64,000 nucleotides of DNA from Whitmania pigra (lineage: Eukaryota; Annelida; Clitellata; Hirudinida; Haemopidae): assembly GCA_021613335.1 (NCBI GenBank), contig JAJTWR010000448.1:437501-501500 (forward strand), in the 5' to 3' direction. The position numbers were made by a program, and so were the translations under genes. Positions 10,501 through 26,733 of this stretch are shown in pieces (position 1 is the stretch's first letter; every line of letters begins with the position of its first letter). Under the pieces are notes generated by a model. The model was given only the letters and a program-made list of their open reading frames with translations. It searched no databases and was not told the DNA's origin.

Positions 10501-12240
10501 CATTTTATTATTCAGTAAAACAAACAGAATAAAAAAATAAATCGGTGCACTTGATATAAAGTGCCTCATTGACATACAAATTAGAAATGCACTATTACTT
10601 AAGACGAGGAAAACTGGAATCGTCCGAGACATTTGGGGTCTCTTGAAACACTCTCGACGATCTCCTCTCGTCCCCGAAGTCTATTCTGTCCATCCCACCT
10701 CTGCCTCTGCCTCTTCTGCCATAGTAGGCAGATGTTCCCAATTTGATCTGAATGCCAGTGTTGCTATTCTCATGCTTCGCGACATTTTTTAACTTAACCA
10801 TTTCCCCCTTTTCTTTGGCACCTTCCTTGGTTTTAGCAACATTCAGTGAAGAATTCTTCCGGATCTCGGCCTGCATTTCCTTCCATTCATCCAACGTGTA
10901 CTGCTTCACTTCTGGTTCGGTTTCAACATTTCGTCTATCAAACCCTCCTCTATATCCTCCCCTACCCCTGTAAGGTCTGCTGCTCCCTGACTTTTCGTCG
11001 AATTGACTTGACGAAGCCTCTTCGGCAACAGCAGCATCCTCTGGGGATGGGACTTGTTGGTCACTAAATCCAACTCTTCTTTGACTAAAGCCTCCTCTGC
11101 CCCTGTAATACCTATTACTGGGATTTTCTTCAACATGTCTTGAAGAAGCCTCTTCGGCGACGGTAGCAAGAGCGTTCTCGGAAGATGAGACGTGTTGAAC
11201 TTGATCATAAAATCCAGCTCTACCCTGCCTATAACCACCTCTACCGCTGTAAGGCCTATCATTTATTGGCACTTCCTCAAAGTGGCCTGATGATACCTCT
11301 TCGGTAGCCGTAACGTTGGCCTCGTGCGATGGTTTAACAAACCCTTCTCGGTCTCTCCTAAATCCTTCTCTGCCTCTGGAAGGTCTGTTATTTTTGGCAC
11401 TTTGTTCAGCTTCTCTCGTTATAGCTGACATCTTGGCAGCAAAGGTTGAGTATGTTTTTCTAGTGAACTCTTTGCCTCCTTGATAAACAACTCTTTCTCT
11501 GGGACCCTCGTCAACGACCACCTCAGTGACACTCTCTACTTTCTTTTTCTTCTTTTTCTTTTTTCTCTCGTCAATTTGAAGACCTGTGTCACCTTCTGCG
11601 GTTGATCCAGTTTTCTGAGTTTTAGGAAAAACTTCAACCGTATCAGCCTTCTTGGGTCGGGACTTTTCTTTAGCAGCAGCCTTGATGGCCTTCTTCAGTG
11701 CTTTCTCTTCCTTCTTTTGATTGAACTTATCAAGAAGTTCTCCGGCAACGTCATCATCGCCTTCTTGCTCAAATGCAAGGAACCTGTTCTTTATATCTAC
11801 CCTAATCTCAACCATGATATTTTTCTAGATAGTTTTGAATATTCTAATTGTTTTTTTAAGGATGCGATCTTGTTCGATAATTATTCAGTAAGTACTCTGC
11901 GTCGAGGACATTCTAAAAGATCATGAAAATGAGAGTTAATTAAAATTCAATATAATCAATTTTTTAACTTTTTCAAATTTCGTAAACCATTTTGTTATAC
12001 CTTCAATAATTTATTACATCTATTACAAGAAATTAAAGATCACAGTTTTATTTGTTCGTTATATCAATTCTTCAAGTTAAAGTGCTGTATTCATTTTCAG
12101 TTGGCATTTTTATACATTTTGTATTTGTAGTATAAGACGAATCAGTTCAAAATTAATTAGTTTTTAACATATTACAAAAAATTTGAGAACAGTTGGCGTT
12201 GGGAATTTGTTTGGAATGCGAATAATGAGTGAAAAATTAT
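10501..12240 (-). repeat. Tandem unit 3 of the SERBP1-like array
   Basis: Third unit, carrying the intact gene. Similarity to unit 2 continues through the 5' flank to about 12,200-12,240, where the spacer ends and the sequence becomes unrelated. Confidence 0.8.
10595..11815 (-). CDS. SERBP1: SERBP1/HABP4 (Stm1-related) RNA-binding protein
   Basis: This family binds mRNA and idle 80S ribosomes in the cytoplasm, clamping the mRNA channel. The 406-residue frame is a single uninterrupted exon. It starts MVEIRVDIKNRFLAFEQE, followed by an acidic patch and a Lys-rich stretch with eight Lys in a row near residue 90. Four Arg-Gly-rich modules sit between about residues 140 and 310 (PSRGREGFRRD, YSGRGGYRQGR, YYRGRGGFSQRR, YRGRGGYRGGF). 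The family hallmark EVKQYTLDEWKEMQ follows, and it ends NVSDDSSFPRLK. Length matches vertebrate SERBP1 (~400). The absence of introns is unusual for this family and suggests a retrogene ancestor. A minus-strand AATAAA (TTTATT at 10504-10509) lies ~86 bases past the stop. It is the only intact copy of three. Confidence 0.92.
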   Translation of the reverse strand: MVEIRVDIKNRFLAFEQEGDDDVAGELLDKFNQKKEEKALKKAIKAAAKEKSRPKKADTVEVFPKTQKTGSTAEGDTGLQIDERKKKKKKKKVESVTEVVVDEGPRERVVYQGGKEFTRKTYSTFAAKMSAITREAEQSAKNNRPSRGREGFRRDREGFVKPSHEANVTATEEVSSGHFEEVPINDRPYSGRGGYRQGRAGFYDQVQHVSSSENALATVAEEASSRHVEENPSNRYYRGRGGFSQRRVGFSDQQVPSPEDAAVAEEASSSQFDEKSGSSRPYRGRGGYRGGFDRRNVETEPEVKQYTLDEWKEMQAEIRKNSSLNVAKTKEGAKEKGEMVKLKNVAKHENSNTGIQIKLGTSAYYGRRGRGRGGMDRIDFGDERRSSRVFQETPNVSDDSSFPRLK

Positions 12241-14424
12241 GGCCTTTTGATTATTATAAATTTATATATATTGTATTTTATTATTCGGCAAATCTAGATC
12301 TTCCTTGGTTCAAATAAATAATTGCTCCACTGATGAAGTTGGCAGCAAGATTTTGAATTCTGATCGTTATGTAGAATAATAATTTATACATAAAAATATA
12401 GAAATATGTTAATAGATTCCGTTCAACCTATCTTCCCACTGAATCTTACTCAAAACGTCAAGGCATTGACAAACCAAATTGTTGCAAGGAAATCACTACT
12501 ACCAAAAGTCACGTTGACCTCAATAAAAGGACAGTCAAGCACTGTGCTTTGGCATGCCGGTCCTAGCCCAATAGGGACGTCTTTTCAGCCTTTTCCAAGA
12601 GTAAAACATGAGCAGACGACCTTTTTTTGCATCTGGTCTAAAGTCAAGGAGGCTACACCTCCTCCCATGGGATGAGCTTAAAAAAAGACTTTTCTAAAAA
12701 TAATTTTACCGTAATCTTTGGTAGACTGAACTAAATCGGTCAGCAACAACCAAGAAAATTTATTAATGGTTACAAATTTTTACGGATTGGTTAAAATCGG
12801 ATTGTTCCTTTGAACAATATAATTGCTTGTTCATTAATATAAACAAATTTGCCATTTTGGAGTCGTCAGAATTATTAATAAAATCAATTAACATTTATTT
12901 GTTTGTTTTCTGAATTTGCAAATCATAATAATGCAAATTGTTAATGGGATTAAAAATCTCACAAGTATTTCATCTTCTCTTATTGTAAAACATGTTAGGT
13001 AGGTAATTAATTTAACGTCCATTTCATAACTAGATGATTAGGAAGGAGCAGGACTACATGCTCAATTTCAAAGCCCTTCCCGTAAAGTACTGCAATACCG
13101 AGTCAACGCGCCGGAGTAGGCAGGAACAGCCAAGGTACCCCTAGTTTACAAAAATAGCTTTACATTAACATCCTCCTAGAAATCCTAGAAATCTAGAAAT
13201 TTATGGCAAGCCTACAAAATGGCTTGAGCTATCAGAAGTAGCTTCTTCGTGGCGATTGTTATTTGAAAACATCTCAATCAACTCTTTTTATACGAAACCA
13301 GTACAGTTTGAATCAGTACTGTACTGCATGTAACAACAATTATTAATTAACGTGATGTCACAGTTTGTTACCATATTATCATTTTAATAGCATCATGAAT
13401 TCATATTTTTATAACATTTAGCATCGTTTGCATATCACAGTTAATAAACAGTTAACTTATTTACGTGTATATACATTAGTTTCCATATTGTAGGCATAAG
13501 TTATCAATACATAATTAGCATAATAAGCTAGGACCGTTTATTTTCAAGCTCAAAAAATCCTCACTTCAATTTGTTTGCAAAAAATCATATGATTCGAATT
13601 CCTCCAGGAAGATGTACCATACATTGAGTGGACCAAAAAGGAGTTATCATTAGATGAGCAGCCCCCCTTTTCACCGACAGATGTTTTGCCTCCCAAACTC
13701 CTCAATGGTCAGGGTCAAGAGTTTGTGGTGCTCACATTTGCGATAAAATGCATTCAGATTCTGAAAAAAGTCATTTGATGTGAATATTTTCAAAGATATT
13801 CCTAAAACTGTTTATTATTAATTTCTTAATGATGTGATGATAACAACAGAAATTGTAATGATAACGATTGTTACTCGCGGCTGTTAATTTAAATATTCAA
13901 TTTTCACTTTGATACCTCATTACGTTATGTTACGTAATGGAATCAACCCATTCAACTTGTCAGCAATTAAATTTAAACTTAATCATTTACATGCGATCAA
14001 CTTACTTAAATTTAATAATTGAATTCTTAAAGCATTTATCTGACCTTTCGAGGACATTCATTGTGTTTCATCAGATGTCAGATGCTCAGTGGCAGACGGT
14101 GGGTCTTGTGATCAAGTCATTGATGAGTTTGAACTCGTAATGGACATTTGAATCAAATATCAAATTAATATTAATCAAACATTAATTAATATTAATCTTC
14201 ATTTTTAAAGGCGGCGTTCCCAGTCTGCATAAAGGCAAACAAACAAGCGGCTACTGAAACTAAAGCTATTTAGCGCGTCCCGGTCTTTGTGCTAAGTGAC
14301 TTTGCGCTAGCCATTGGCTAATCAACTAATTGGTAATTACGTGGCGGCTGACAATTGAAGCCTTTTAAGAGGGACCTTAAAAGACTGAAGATTAAAATTC
14401 TCGTGACCTTTTCACCAGCCAGTC
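11927..14424. other. Intergenic region between the SERBP1-like array and the cathepsin C cluster
   Basis: Mostly AT-rich. A locally GC-richer block at about 12,430-12,690 holds an 89-codon frame without recognisable motifs and may be an old repeat. Another GC-richer block lies at about 13,035-13,145. One exon-like frame lies at 13,608-13,780 (listed separately). The last ~60 bases before ATG 14425 contain a weak TATA-like CTTTTAAGA (about 14,362). Confidence 0.45.
13608..13780 (+). other. Orphan exon-like segment
   Basis: A TTCCTCCAG acceptor precedes a 54-codon open frame beginning EDVPYIEWTKKEL and containing DVLPPKLLNGQGQEFV. The PP-KL-x2-G-x-G pattern is weakly like the N-terminal domain of intraflagellar transport protein IFT57, but the surrounding residues do not match well. 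No neighbouring exon was found on the same strand and no firm donor ends it. It may be a stranded exon of a pseudogene. Confidence 0.25.
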
Positions 14425-17400
14425 ATGTTGAATGCATTGGTTGCTCTGGTCTTTGGCACGTTTCTTTCTGCCGCTCTGGCAGTGAGTCCATACGGATGTA
14501 TGGTGGAAGATGTGGTTGGAAACTGGACCTTCTACATGGACGAAGGAGGCCACGATGAATACTACAACTGCGCCTACATGAGTTGGTTTTAGTTTTTTTT
14601 TTTTTTGAGATTTTATTTTAATATGATATATTTTTGTTGGATTAACTTTTTTTAAATTTTACGTTAAATTCATTAAAATGTCGGGGAATTTACTGTAGGA
14701 AAAATTATGACTATCAATAATAATTTAACACATTTTTCTACTTGCAATATCAAATTCTTTACAAACAGAACATATTTGCAACTTCCCTTATCATGAAAGC
14801 TTTTAAGTGTTTAACTCTTAAACATTTTATCACAAACAAAATTCTCAATTTACTTAGCAGACTAAATTTTAACAAAACGATTGCAATAAATTAAATCTGT
14901 GTAATGCCATCCGATTGCAGCCGATTACGTCTCAACCTTCAACATGGAACTGCTGTTTCCAAACAAAGTGGTTGACATGTACGGAAACGAAGGAACGTGG
15001 ACCATGGTTGACAGCTATGTGAGTTAATAATATTCATTAATATTCATTAGTTTTCAATAATGATGTTTATTTTAATTTAACATTAAGGTGATCATAATTG
15101 AATAATGAATTTATTATGAAATAAATTGACAATGAAACTCTTTATTCCTGAAACCATTGTGACCATTACTTTTAATTGTCATGGCTTCTAATTTTTCAAT
15201 CGCTTTTTTTAATAATATTATTATTGTGTATTATTACATCACCGATATCACTATAATATTATCACAGTAGTATTACATTATTAATACAATGTTATTGCAG
15301 TAACATTGTTTCAAGTACACTTTGCATATATTCAATCCGTCAAAAGGAACCTTATCTTCAACATCTTAATGAACCCTGCCTAATCTTAAATATTTAATTC
15401 ACAAACAAATAAAATTATTCAATAATTTAATAACCCAGGGTTTCGAAGCTGTAGTTCACGGTAGAAAGTATTACGCCCCAATCTATACAGAAGATATCAC
15501 CTATTTCTGCAACAGGACATCCACTGGTTACAGTCATGACATCATGAACAGAAACTGGTTCTGCTACAAAGGAAAAAAGAATGGACCCAGCAAAAATGTT
15601 CTTAGGATGAGCCCCTTGGACTGGTGATTTGAACTTTTGTTTCTGAGGGAGGGTATAGGTATTTTAGGGTGATCTCTTGAGATATTATAAATAACTTATT
15701 TGTAATATTATTTTATTTGCTCTTATTATGATACTATAATTATAATATGTTGTAATATTGTATTAGATTGCTATTTTGTGTTATTATTTTTTAAAGATTA
15801 CTATTATTAATTATTTCTAAAGCAACTTTTTTTTCTTTATAAAAAATTACGAGTTTGTCTAACTGGATAGGTTTGCTACAATAGTCCTGTAATATAATAC
15901 AAATAAGTATGATCTTAAAAATCCATACTATGTTATTCAATGATACATCTGGTTTATCCACTCAGGTCTGACAATGAAGAGCTCGACCATATGATGTACA
16001 AAGTCGATGAGTCTGTCATCGAAAGGGTCAACTCAGACAACAATATTTTGTGGTACGCCAAGAAATACGAACAATACGAGAAGATGACTGTTGGTCAGAT
16101 GAAGAGACTTATGGGACAAAACAAAGGCATGAGGTTAGTGATCTACGACAACTTTATTTATTACAGACTAATTAATAATAATCATAAATTTTATTAACAA
16201 CGAATAATTATACACAAATTATTTATTATAACGTAATTAGTGTCATCATTATTTTATTTACTGTACAAAAAGTGTAATTATATACAAATTATGTTTTATT
16301 ATAATTGTATATATTAAGTTACGGTCAAGGTCTATTTTAAATTTAATAGGACAATAAAACCAGCTATGGCCAATCAGGAGCTCAAGGACAAAGCTGACAA
16401 ACTCCCCGAGCATTTTGATTGGAGGAACGTAGATGGGGTGAATTACATTTCCCCAGTGAGACACCAGGGTGAGCAATTATAAAAAACATATCGACAATAG
16501 AGACAATTATTCTGCTGCTATCATGGGAACTTAATATTAATGTGTCAAAATAATATGTCTGTCGATGCCCAACAGGCCACTGCGGAAGTTGCTATGCCTT
16601 TGCATCTGTTGGCATGAACGAGGCCCGCCTGAACATTGCCAGTAGGGGCAGAATCAATGTCACTCTTTCACCCCAGGATGTTGTCGAATGCAGCATGTAC
16701 ACTGCAGGTTAAAGTTTTATTGGCGGATAATTGGATCACTAGTGGATCAATGAGAGTTTATTAAAATTTGTTCATTCATTCCAGGTTGCGGGGGAGGATT
16801 CGAGTACCTGGCGGCTGGAAAGTACGCCGAGGACCACGGAATGGTCGAAGAGAGCTGCTACCCATATAGGGCCGCCGATGGCAGGTGCAAGATTGAAAAA
16901 AGGGACAAATGCAAGAAGCATTACTTCACCGATTACGAATACGTTGGCGGATTTTTTGGAGTGTAAGTGATCAATTGATTTTCTAAATCTAGTCATAGTG
17001 GCATTGTTGCTGTTTGCCTAATAATGCAATTTTAGAATTATAACAATAAGTTAATTATGCAAATGTTGATAGATCAGACTATGATTGTCACAGGTTTCCA
17101 GTAATTCCATTGATTGACAATATCTGATTTATTTATTTATTTGATTAAAATCCACTGCATGACTAAAATGATGACAATTCCTGATTCGTTTCATAGCTGC
17201 AATGAAGAAGAAATGAAAGTAGCTCTCATGCATGGACCAATCACCGTTGCCATTCAAAGTTCAAAAGATCTCAAGCACTACGCCGGGGGAATTTATCACC
17301 AGACAAGTTGGTTTTTACTTGATTGAATTATTTTTAATCCTTAAGGTCTACCATCTATCAGTCTCTTGTAGCTTAAAGTGCTTAACTTTTTGGCAAATGG

Positions 17401-17787
17401 CTTTATTGGGTACATTAAGGTTTTGGTAAGGGTTGTTATTATTCTTAATTGATATCAGGAAGGTAGAAATGATATATTTGGAGATATTTGAGGATAGGCA
17501 AATATTTCTGACACCCATGATACTTAATAACTTGAAAAACTTTGTTCCCATACATCTTTGACCTGTTCTTTCTCATTCCAGATTTCGAACTCAACCCCTA
17601 TTACCCGACAAACCATGCCGTCTTGATTGTTGGATATGGAGTTCAAGAATCCACAAACACCAAGTTCTGGATCGTCAAGAACAGCTGGGGTGACAAGTGG
17701 GGAGAGCAGGGTTACTTCAGAATCCGCAGAGGAACCAACGAAATTGGAATCGAAACTTCCGCCTTCCAAGCTTTTCCAATTTTCTAA
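14425..17787 (+). CDS. CTSC: Cathepsin C (dipeptidyl peptidase I), copy 1
   Basis: Lysosomal or secreted papain-family (C1A) peptidase with an N-terminal exclusion domain that normally makes it a dipeptidyl aminopeptidase. Nine exons encode 450 residues (human 463): 14425-14581, 14921-15018, 15439-15623, 15966-16133, 16350-16468, 16576-16707, 16785-16962, 17197-17306 and 17582-17787. A signal peptide ([15 protein letters not shown]) is followed by [17 protein letters not shown]. The exclusion domain, with [21 protein letters not shown] and [20 protein letters not shown], precedes [10 protein letters not shown]. The catalytic set is Gln in VRHQG, Cys in CGSCYAFA, His in [11 protein letters not shown] and Asn in VKNSWG, all present. 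The Asp that should start the exclusion domain is Val. One residue is missing before HGPITVAI compared with the other copies. AATAAA lies at 17862-17867. The protein should be active; its exopeptidase specificity is uncertain. Confidence 0.93.
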
Positions 17788-18805
17788 ATAGATTTAATTT
17801 TTTAATGAGGAACGGCAGATTTGAGCTTTTAAAGAAATATCTAAACTCGGTTCATATTCATAATAAAATGTTTCTGTAATTAGTTAAAACAGTTAACAAA
17901 ACATGCTGACAAGTCGTTTGTTTTTTTCGGAAAAGTTTTATGAAGAAAATCGATTTTGAAAAGTATTTTATTTTTCAAAAGCTACGTGGAAGCGTTAGGA
18001 GGTAGTCACAAACAGATCAAAAATCTAGCCAAAATCACAAAATCGAACAAAATTCTAAATTTACAGACATTGTAGTATGAGTCAGTGCTCGTCTTAAAAT
18101 AATTAAACTGATATATTGTTCATTCATTACTTGATTTTACATCAATCACCAGTTATCATGCGAAAGCTTTATTTAGAAATAAACAATATAATTACTTCAT
18201 AATTATAAATAATATTATTTCAAAATGATTTTTAATGGAATAAAACAAGCCTTTAAATTAGCTCTCGCGCGCTCTCTCTCTGGAAGGCCATTAAAACCTT
18301 GTTCAAGTTTAAAAATTTAACTGTGACCACAGCGAAAGGGTTGCAAAGAAATTATTCTTAATATGAAATAGTTATTCTGATTTTAATGAATTCGGATGTT
18401 AATGCGTTTTATTCACTTCTTAGAATTTCTCTTATGTTCAAATATTATGTCTTGTGATCAAGACATTTGTATGCGGAAATCTGTATTTGCTCTCATTAGA
18501 ATATTCGAATTTGGTTGAATAATAATTAGTTAATTATTTGGTCTGCTTGTTAGAACAAAGCTGGATTAGAACGCATATCTTATTATTAGCACTTCTAGTT
18601 AAATATACTCAACCCCGAATCACGACCTGTTAAAACACGTACTTATATTGTGCCTATTGTTTCATTAGCTTGTTTTTCAACCAGCTTTCAGCCTTAGCTC
18701 TGATAAAGTTCTGCCAATCATAAGACATGAACAGACATGTGGTAGTACTGGAGTTTATAAAAGACAGAAACCCAAGCATACCAGAAGCTGGCATCATTTG
18801 CAGTC
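17788..18805. other. Spacer between cathepsin C copies 1 and 2
   Basis: Contains the 3' UTR of copy 1 (AATAAA at 17862-17867) and the promoter of copy 2. No further gene was seen. Confidence 0.6.
18756..18763 (+). promoter_or_regulatory. TATA box of cathepsin C copy 2
   Basis: TATAAAAG lies 43 bases upstream of the start ATG at 18806, implying a 5' UTR of only about 15-20 bases. Copy 5 has a similar TATAAAG at the same relative place. Confidence 0.6.
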
Positions 18806-21556
18806 ATGTCGAAAGCTTTGGTACCTCTGGTTCTGAGCCTGTTCCTCTCTGCCGCTTCGGCAAGTTGTATGGTGGAGGATATGGTTGGAAATTGGACTTT
18901 CCACATGGACAAGGGAGGCCATGACGAGTATTTCAACTGCTACGGCATAAGTTAGTTGATGCTTCGATATGTTTGTTATGAACAATTTAGACATGAATTT
19001 TAGTATTAAAGTATTTAGTATTAAAGTAGTAATAATAAATGTCTTACTATCATGTAATGAACAGTTAATTGCATACGTATCATCGTATGTGTTTGAGAAT
19101 TATCACGTTACATAAGTTACTAAATAATTGAGGTGCAATTAATTATATTAATTTAAAATTATTTCGAACACATCTTCCAAATTATTTTCATAATCATAAT
19201 TTTCTCGAGCAGCTGAATTTGTTTCATCATTCAACCTGGAACTGCTGTTTCCAAACAAAGTGGTAGACATGTACGGAAACGAAGGAACGTGGACCATGAT
19301 CGACACATATGTAAGTTATTATTAATATTATTATTATTATTATTATTATATTTTTATCATCATCGTGTTAAACACGGCAAACCCACGTCATATTGTTGTA
19401 AAGTTTAAAAATGAACCCCTTTATCCAGGCTTTCGAAATAGTCGTCCATGGCAGAAAGTATTACGCTGCGCGTTATCTTAAGAACCAGATGTTGTCTTGT
19501 AAGAAAACGAACAATGGCTACAGCCACAACATCATGAACAGAGACTGGTTCTGCTTCTACGGAGAAAAGAATGAGCCCAAGACACCATTTGAGCAGTTTT
19601 ACCACTTGGAAAGGTGATCTTGTTTTTTCTTTTACCGGTGTTTTTGGGAAATATTTTTGATTAACAGAGTTTTCATTTCATAATCGCAAATTATTCATTC
19701 AATTAGTATTTATTAATATTATTATATTTATTTATTTCCAGACCCGAGAATAAAGAAGATGATCATAAAATGTACAAAGTCGACGAGTCCCTCATCAAAA
19801 GGATCAACTCAGACAAGAACATTTTGTGGTACGCCAAGAAATACGAACAATACGAGAAGATGACTGTTGGTCAGATGAAGAGACGCATGGGACAGAAACG
19901 AAATCTAATGTTGGTGTTTTGATTTGAATAATTAAATAATAATAACTTTAATAAATAATCATCTTTTGGATGAGTATCAGAGTATTTAAATTAGAAAAGT
20001 GTACAAAAAAAAAATTTATAAATAACGAGGCTTATAACAAACTCGTTAAATAACAATAATAAAATAAAAATTAATAAAAATAAAAAAATAACAAAATAAC
20101 AAATTAAAAATTTTTAACTTATTCAGGAGACATTTAAAAACAAAACCAGCCGTGGCTAATCAGGAACTCAAGAACGAGGCCGACAAACTTCCTGAAAATC
20201 ATGATTGGAGGAACGTAAATGGGGTGAACTACATCTCCCCAGTGAGGCAACAGGGTAGAGTTTTTGCTTTCTTTCTGAAGCATCTATTTCTATGGTGAAC
20301 TAGCCATCTGAAATGTAAATCATAACAAACATTCCTACAAATTATAAACAATATGGTAACATATTACAATAGCTAACTTTATAGAGTAGTCATATTAATG
20401 TAATATCTTTCGAATACATGACAGGCCTTTGTGGAAGTTGCTACATCTTCGCATCGGTCGGCATGAACGAGGCCCGTCTGAACATTGCCTCAGGTGGCAC
20501 AGTCAACGTGACCCTCTCACCACAGGATGTCCTTGAGTGCAACTTGTACGACTCAGGTAAGTCCACTATTCCACTTTACCTCGATCAAGTCTTTAAAACA
20601 TTCTTAAAAATCATTGAAAGAATGAATCATTAAAAAAGAGTGAATCATTATAAGGTCAATTTGAGTATTGGTTAAATCAGTAAGCAAGTCTAGGGTCTAT
20701 ACAAGTATCTTTACAATTCCAGGTTGCGACGGTGGATTCGAGTTCCTGGTAGGTGGTAAGTATGCAGAAGAACACGGCATGGTTGAAGAGAAGTGCAAAC
20801 CTTACCAGGCTATGGATAGAGAATGTGAGAGAGAGGAAAGGGACAAATGCAAGAAGTATTATTTCACCGGCTATGAGCACGTCGGCGGATATTTTGGAGT
20901 GTAAGTAATCGATAAAGTGTGTCATTTTAATTGTAAAAATGTTAACACCATAATAATATCTATTTAATATTGTTAAACTATTTTCATTTGCATCATGAAA
21001 TTAAACCGTTTTTTAATAATATTCTTCGGTCAGTTTAGAAAAAATTGAAATTCCAAATTCTACGTCTAAACAGAAAGCCTTTTTTTCTCAACAGCTGTAC
21101 CGAAGAAGCCATGAAACTTGCCTTATTCAAGCATGGGCCAATCACAGTTGCCATTGATGCTTCTAGTGAATTCTATCATTATGGCGGAGGTATCTACCAC
21201 AAAACAGGTAAGTCATCTTTTAAGTCATCGTCATCTTTTGAGCTCTGTAAATGTCACATCCTTTAGTCCTTAATTCTAGCCTTAATTAGTTGTTAAAGTA
21301 AAACCAACAACGTTTTGATCTTCGCCCCATCGTTCTCTTTCACACTCCAGGTCTTGAACTCAATCCCTACTACCCGACAAACCATGCCGTATTGGTTGTT
21401 GGATATGGAGTTGAGGAATCCACAAACACCAAGTACTGGATCGTCAAGAACAGCTGGGGTGACGATTGGGGAGAGAAAGGTTACTTCAGAATCCGTAGAG
21501 GCACCAACGAAATCGGGATCGAAACCTCTGCCTTCCAGTCTTTTCCAATTTTTTAA
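18806..21556 (+). CDS. CTSC: Cathepsin C (dipeptidyl peptidase I), copy 2
   Basis: Nine exons encode 450 residues: 18806-18950, 19213-19310, 19429-19613, 19742-19909, 20127-20254, 20425-20556, 20723-20900, 21095-21207 and 21351-21556. The intron positions and phases are those of copy 1, its closest relative in exons 2 and 9. The signal peptide ([15 protein letters not shown]) is followed almost directly by [13 protein letters not shown], so the residues that carry the N-terminal Asp in classical DPPI are absent. Catalytic residues are intact: [34 protein letters not shown] box at 18756 and AATAAA at 21640-21645. It is expected to be an active C1A peptidase with a possibly altered S2/S1 entrance. 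Confidence 0.93.
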
Positions 21557-22745
21557 GAAGGAATTGAACGTAGAACCGATTTGAGGACATGTTTAAATTT
21601 GTTTTCAAATTTAAGAGTTCTTTCATACATTTAGTGTTTAATAAAATTACAAATCATGTAATGCGCATTCATTCTGGGTTTGTACTTCGCTTGGTTAACG
21701 GAAATTCAATATTGAGAAAAAAGCTAACTTTGGTCAAGAAAAAAGTCTATTGGTATCGAAACAACATCAACTCACTAACGAGATTAATGTATTTCACACT
21801 CATTAAATAACTACTAATATTTAAGTTGCCAAAATAATTCTAGAAAAATTGTGTAAAAGCCGGTGTTTGTTGAAGTAGATTTGTGGATTGCTTCTAGTCA
21901 GACAATCATAAATCAGTAAGCATTCATAATCAGTTAATTTAGTTTGAAGAAGCTATACACCAATACAACAATGTTAGTATTACTTTGAGTAAGAATTGAA
22001 TATGTCGTCTCTACAAATGTTATAATCTGGCGATTGTTATTATGCAGGATAAATGCAGTTAAAGGGAGCTAATTTAGTGTAAATCATATCGATGAGGTTA
22101 ATATTGAGATTAATGTATCTCAAAACATTCATTCAATGATTCATAAAATCTTTGTTGTTTTTCCTTTTATATTTATTGAAATACAAAACCAGTACAAGTT
22201 GGAACCGAAAGGAAAAAAAGGAACGATACAAGGGAAACCCCGCTAAATCTGGCTAGGATTAATAATAACTTTCAATAATAATATTAATAACAATAATAAC
22301 GCTTCAAATAATTTTCACACTTGCAATCCACTATTATTCTTTCTTGAAACAGCAGATGTCAGTCTCTATAAAATGCTACCACAGCAGTCATGGACATTAT
22401 CTTTGACATTGCAGTGTTGCGAACACTGTATGATAATTCAAACGTTGCGATATTAAATTACGTCTGCCATTCAGATTGGTTAAGTCCTTTCGATTTAAAA
22501 TGCTTAATAAATAAATAAATGCAAATAATTATTCGATAAAACATAATTTCTTTAAAGTCAATTTATAGAACCTTCCTCAAATGATGTTTCAAACGAAGAA
22601 AAAAGGCACATGAGCACATGTCTCAAATGATTTGCAATCTTCATGTGACATCAAGTACGCCTGGTTGAATGGCAGCCTACATAACGAATATTTAAGGAGA
22701 TGAGAGGTCTGATTGTGTTCGAAAGATTGGCCCTAACGCGCAGCC
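21557..22745. other. Spacer between cathepsin C copies 2 and 3
   Basis: 3' UTR of copy 2 (AATAAA at 21640-21645), then AT-rich DNA. An ATATTTAAGG element near 22,688, about 58 bases before ATG 22746, may serve as the TATA element of copy 3. No other gene was seen. Confidence 0.55.

Positions 22746-26733
<3,988 letters not shown>

Noticed and set aside
12406..12675. 89-codon plus-strand frame
   Set aside because: No motif, splice context or similarity recognised; probably part of an old repeat.
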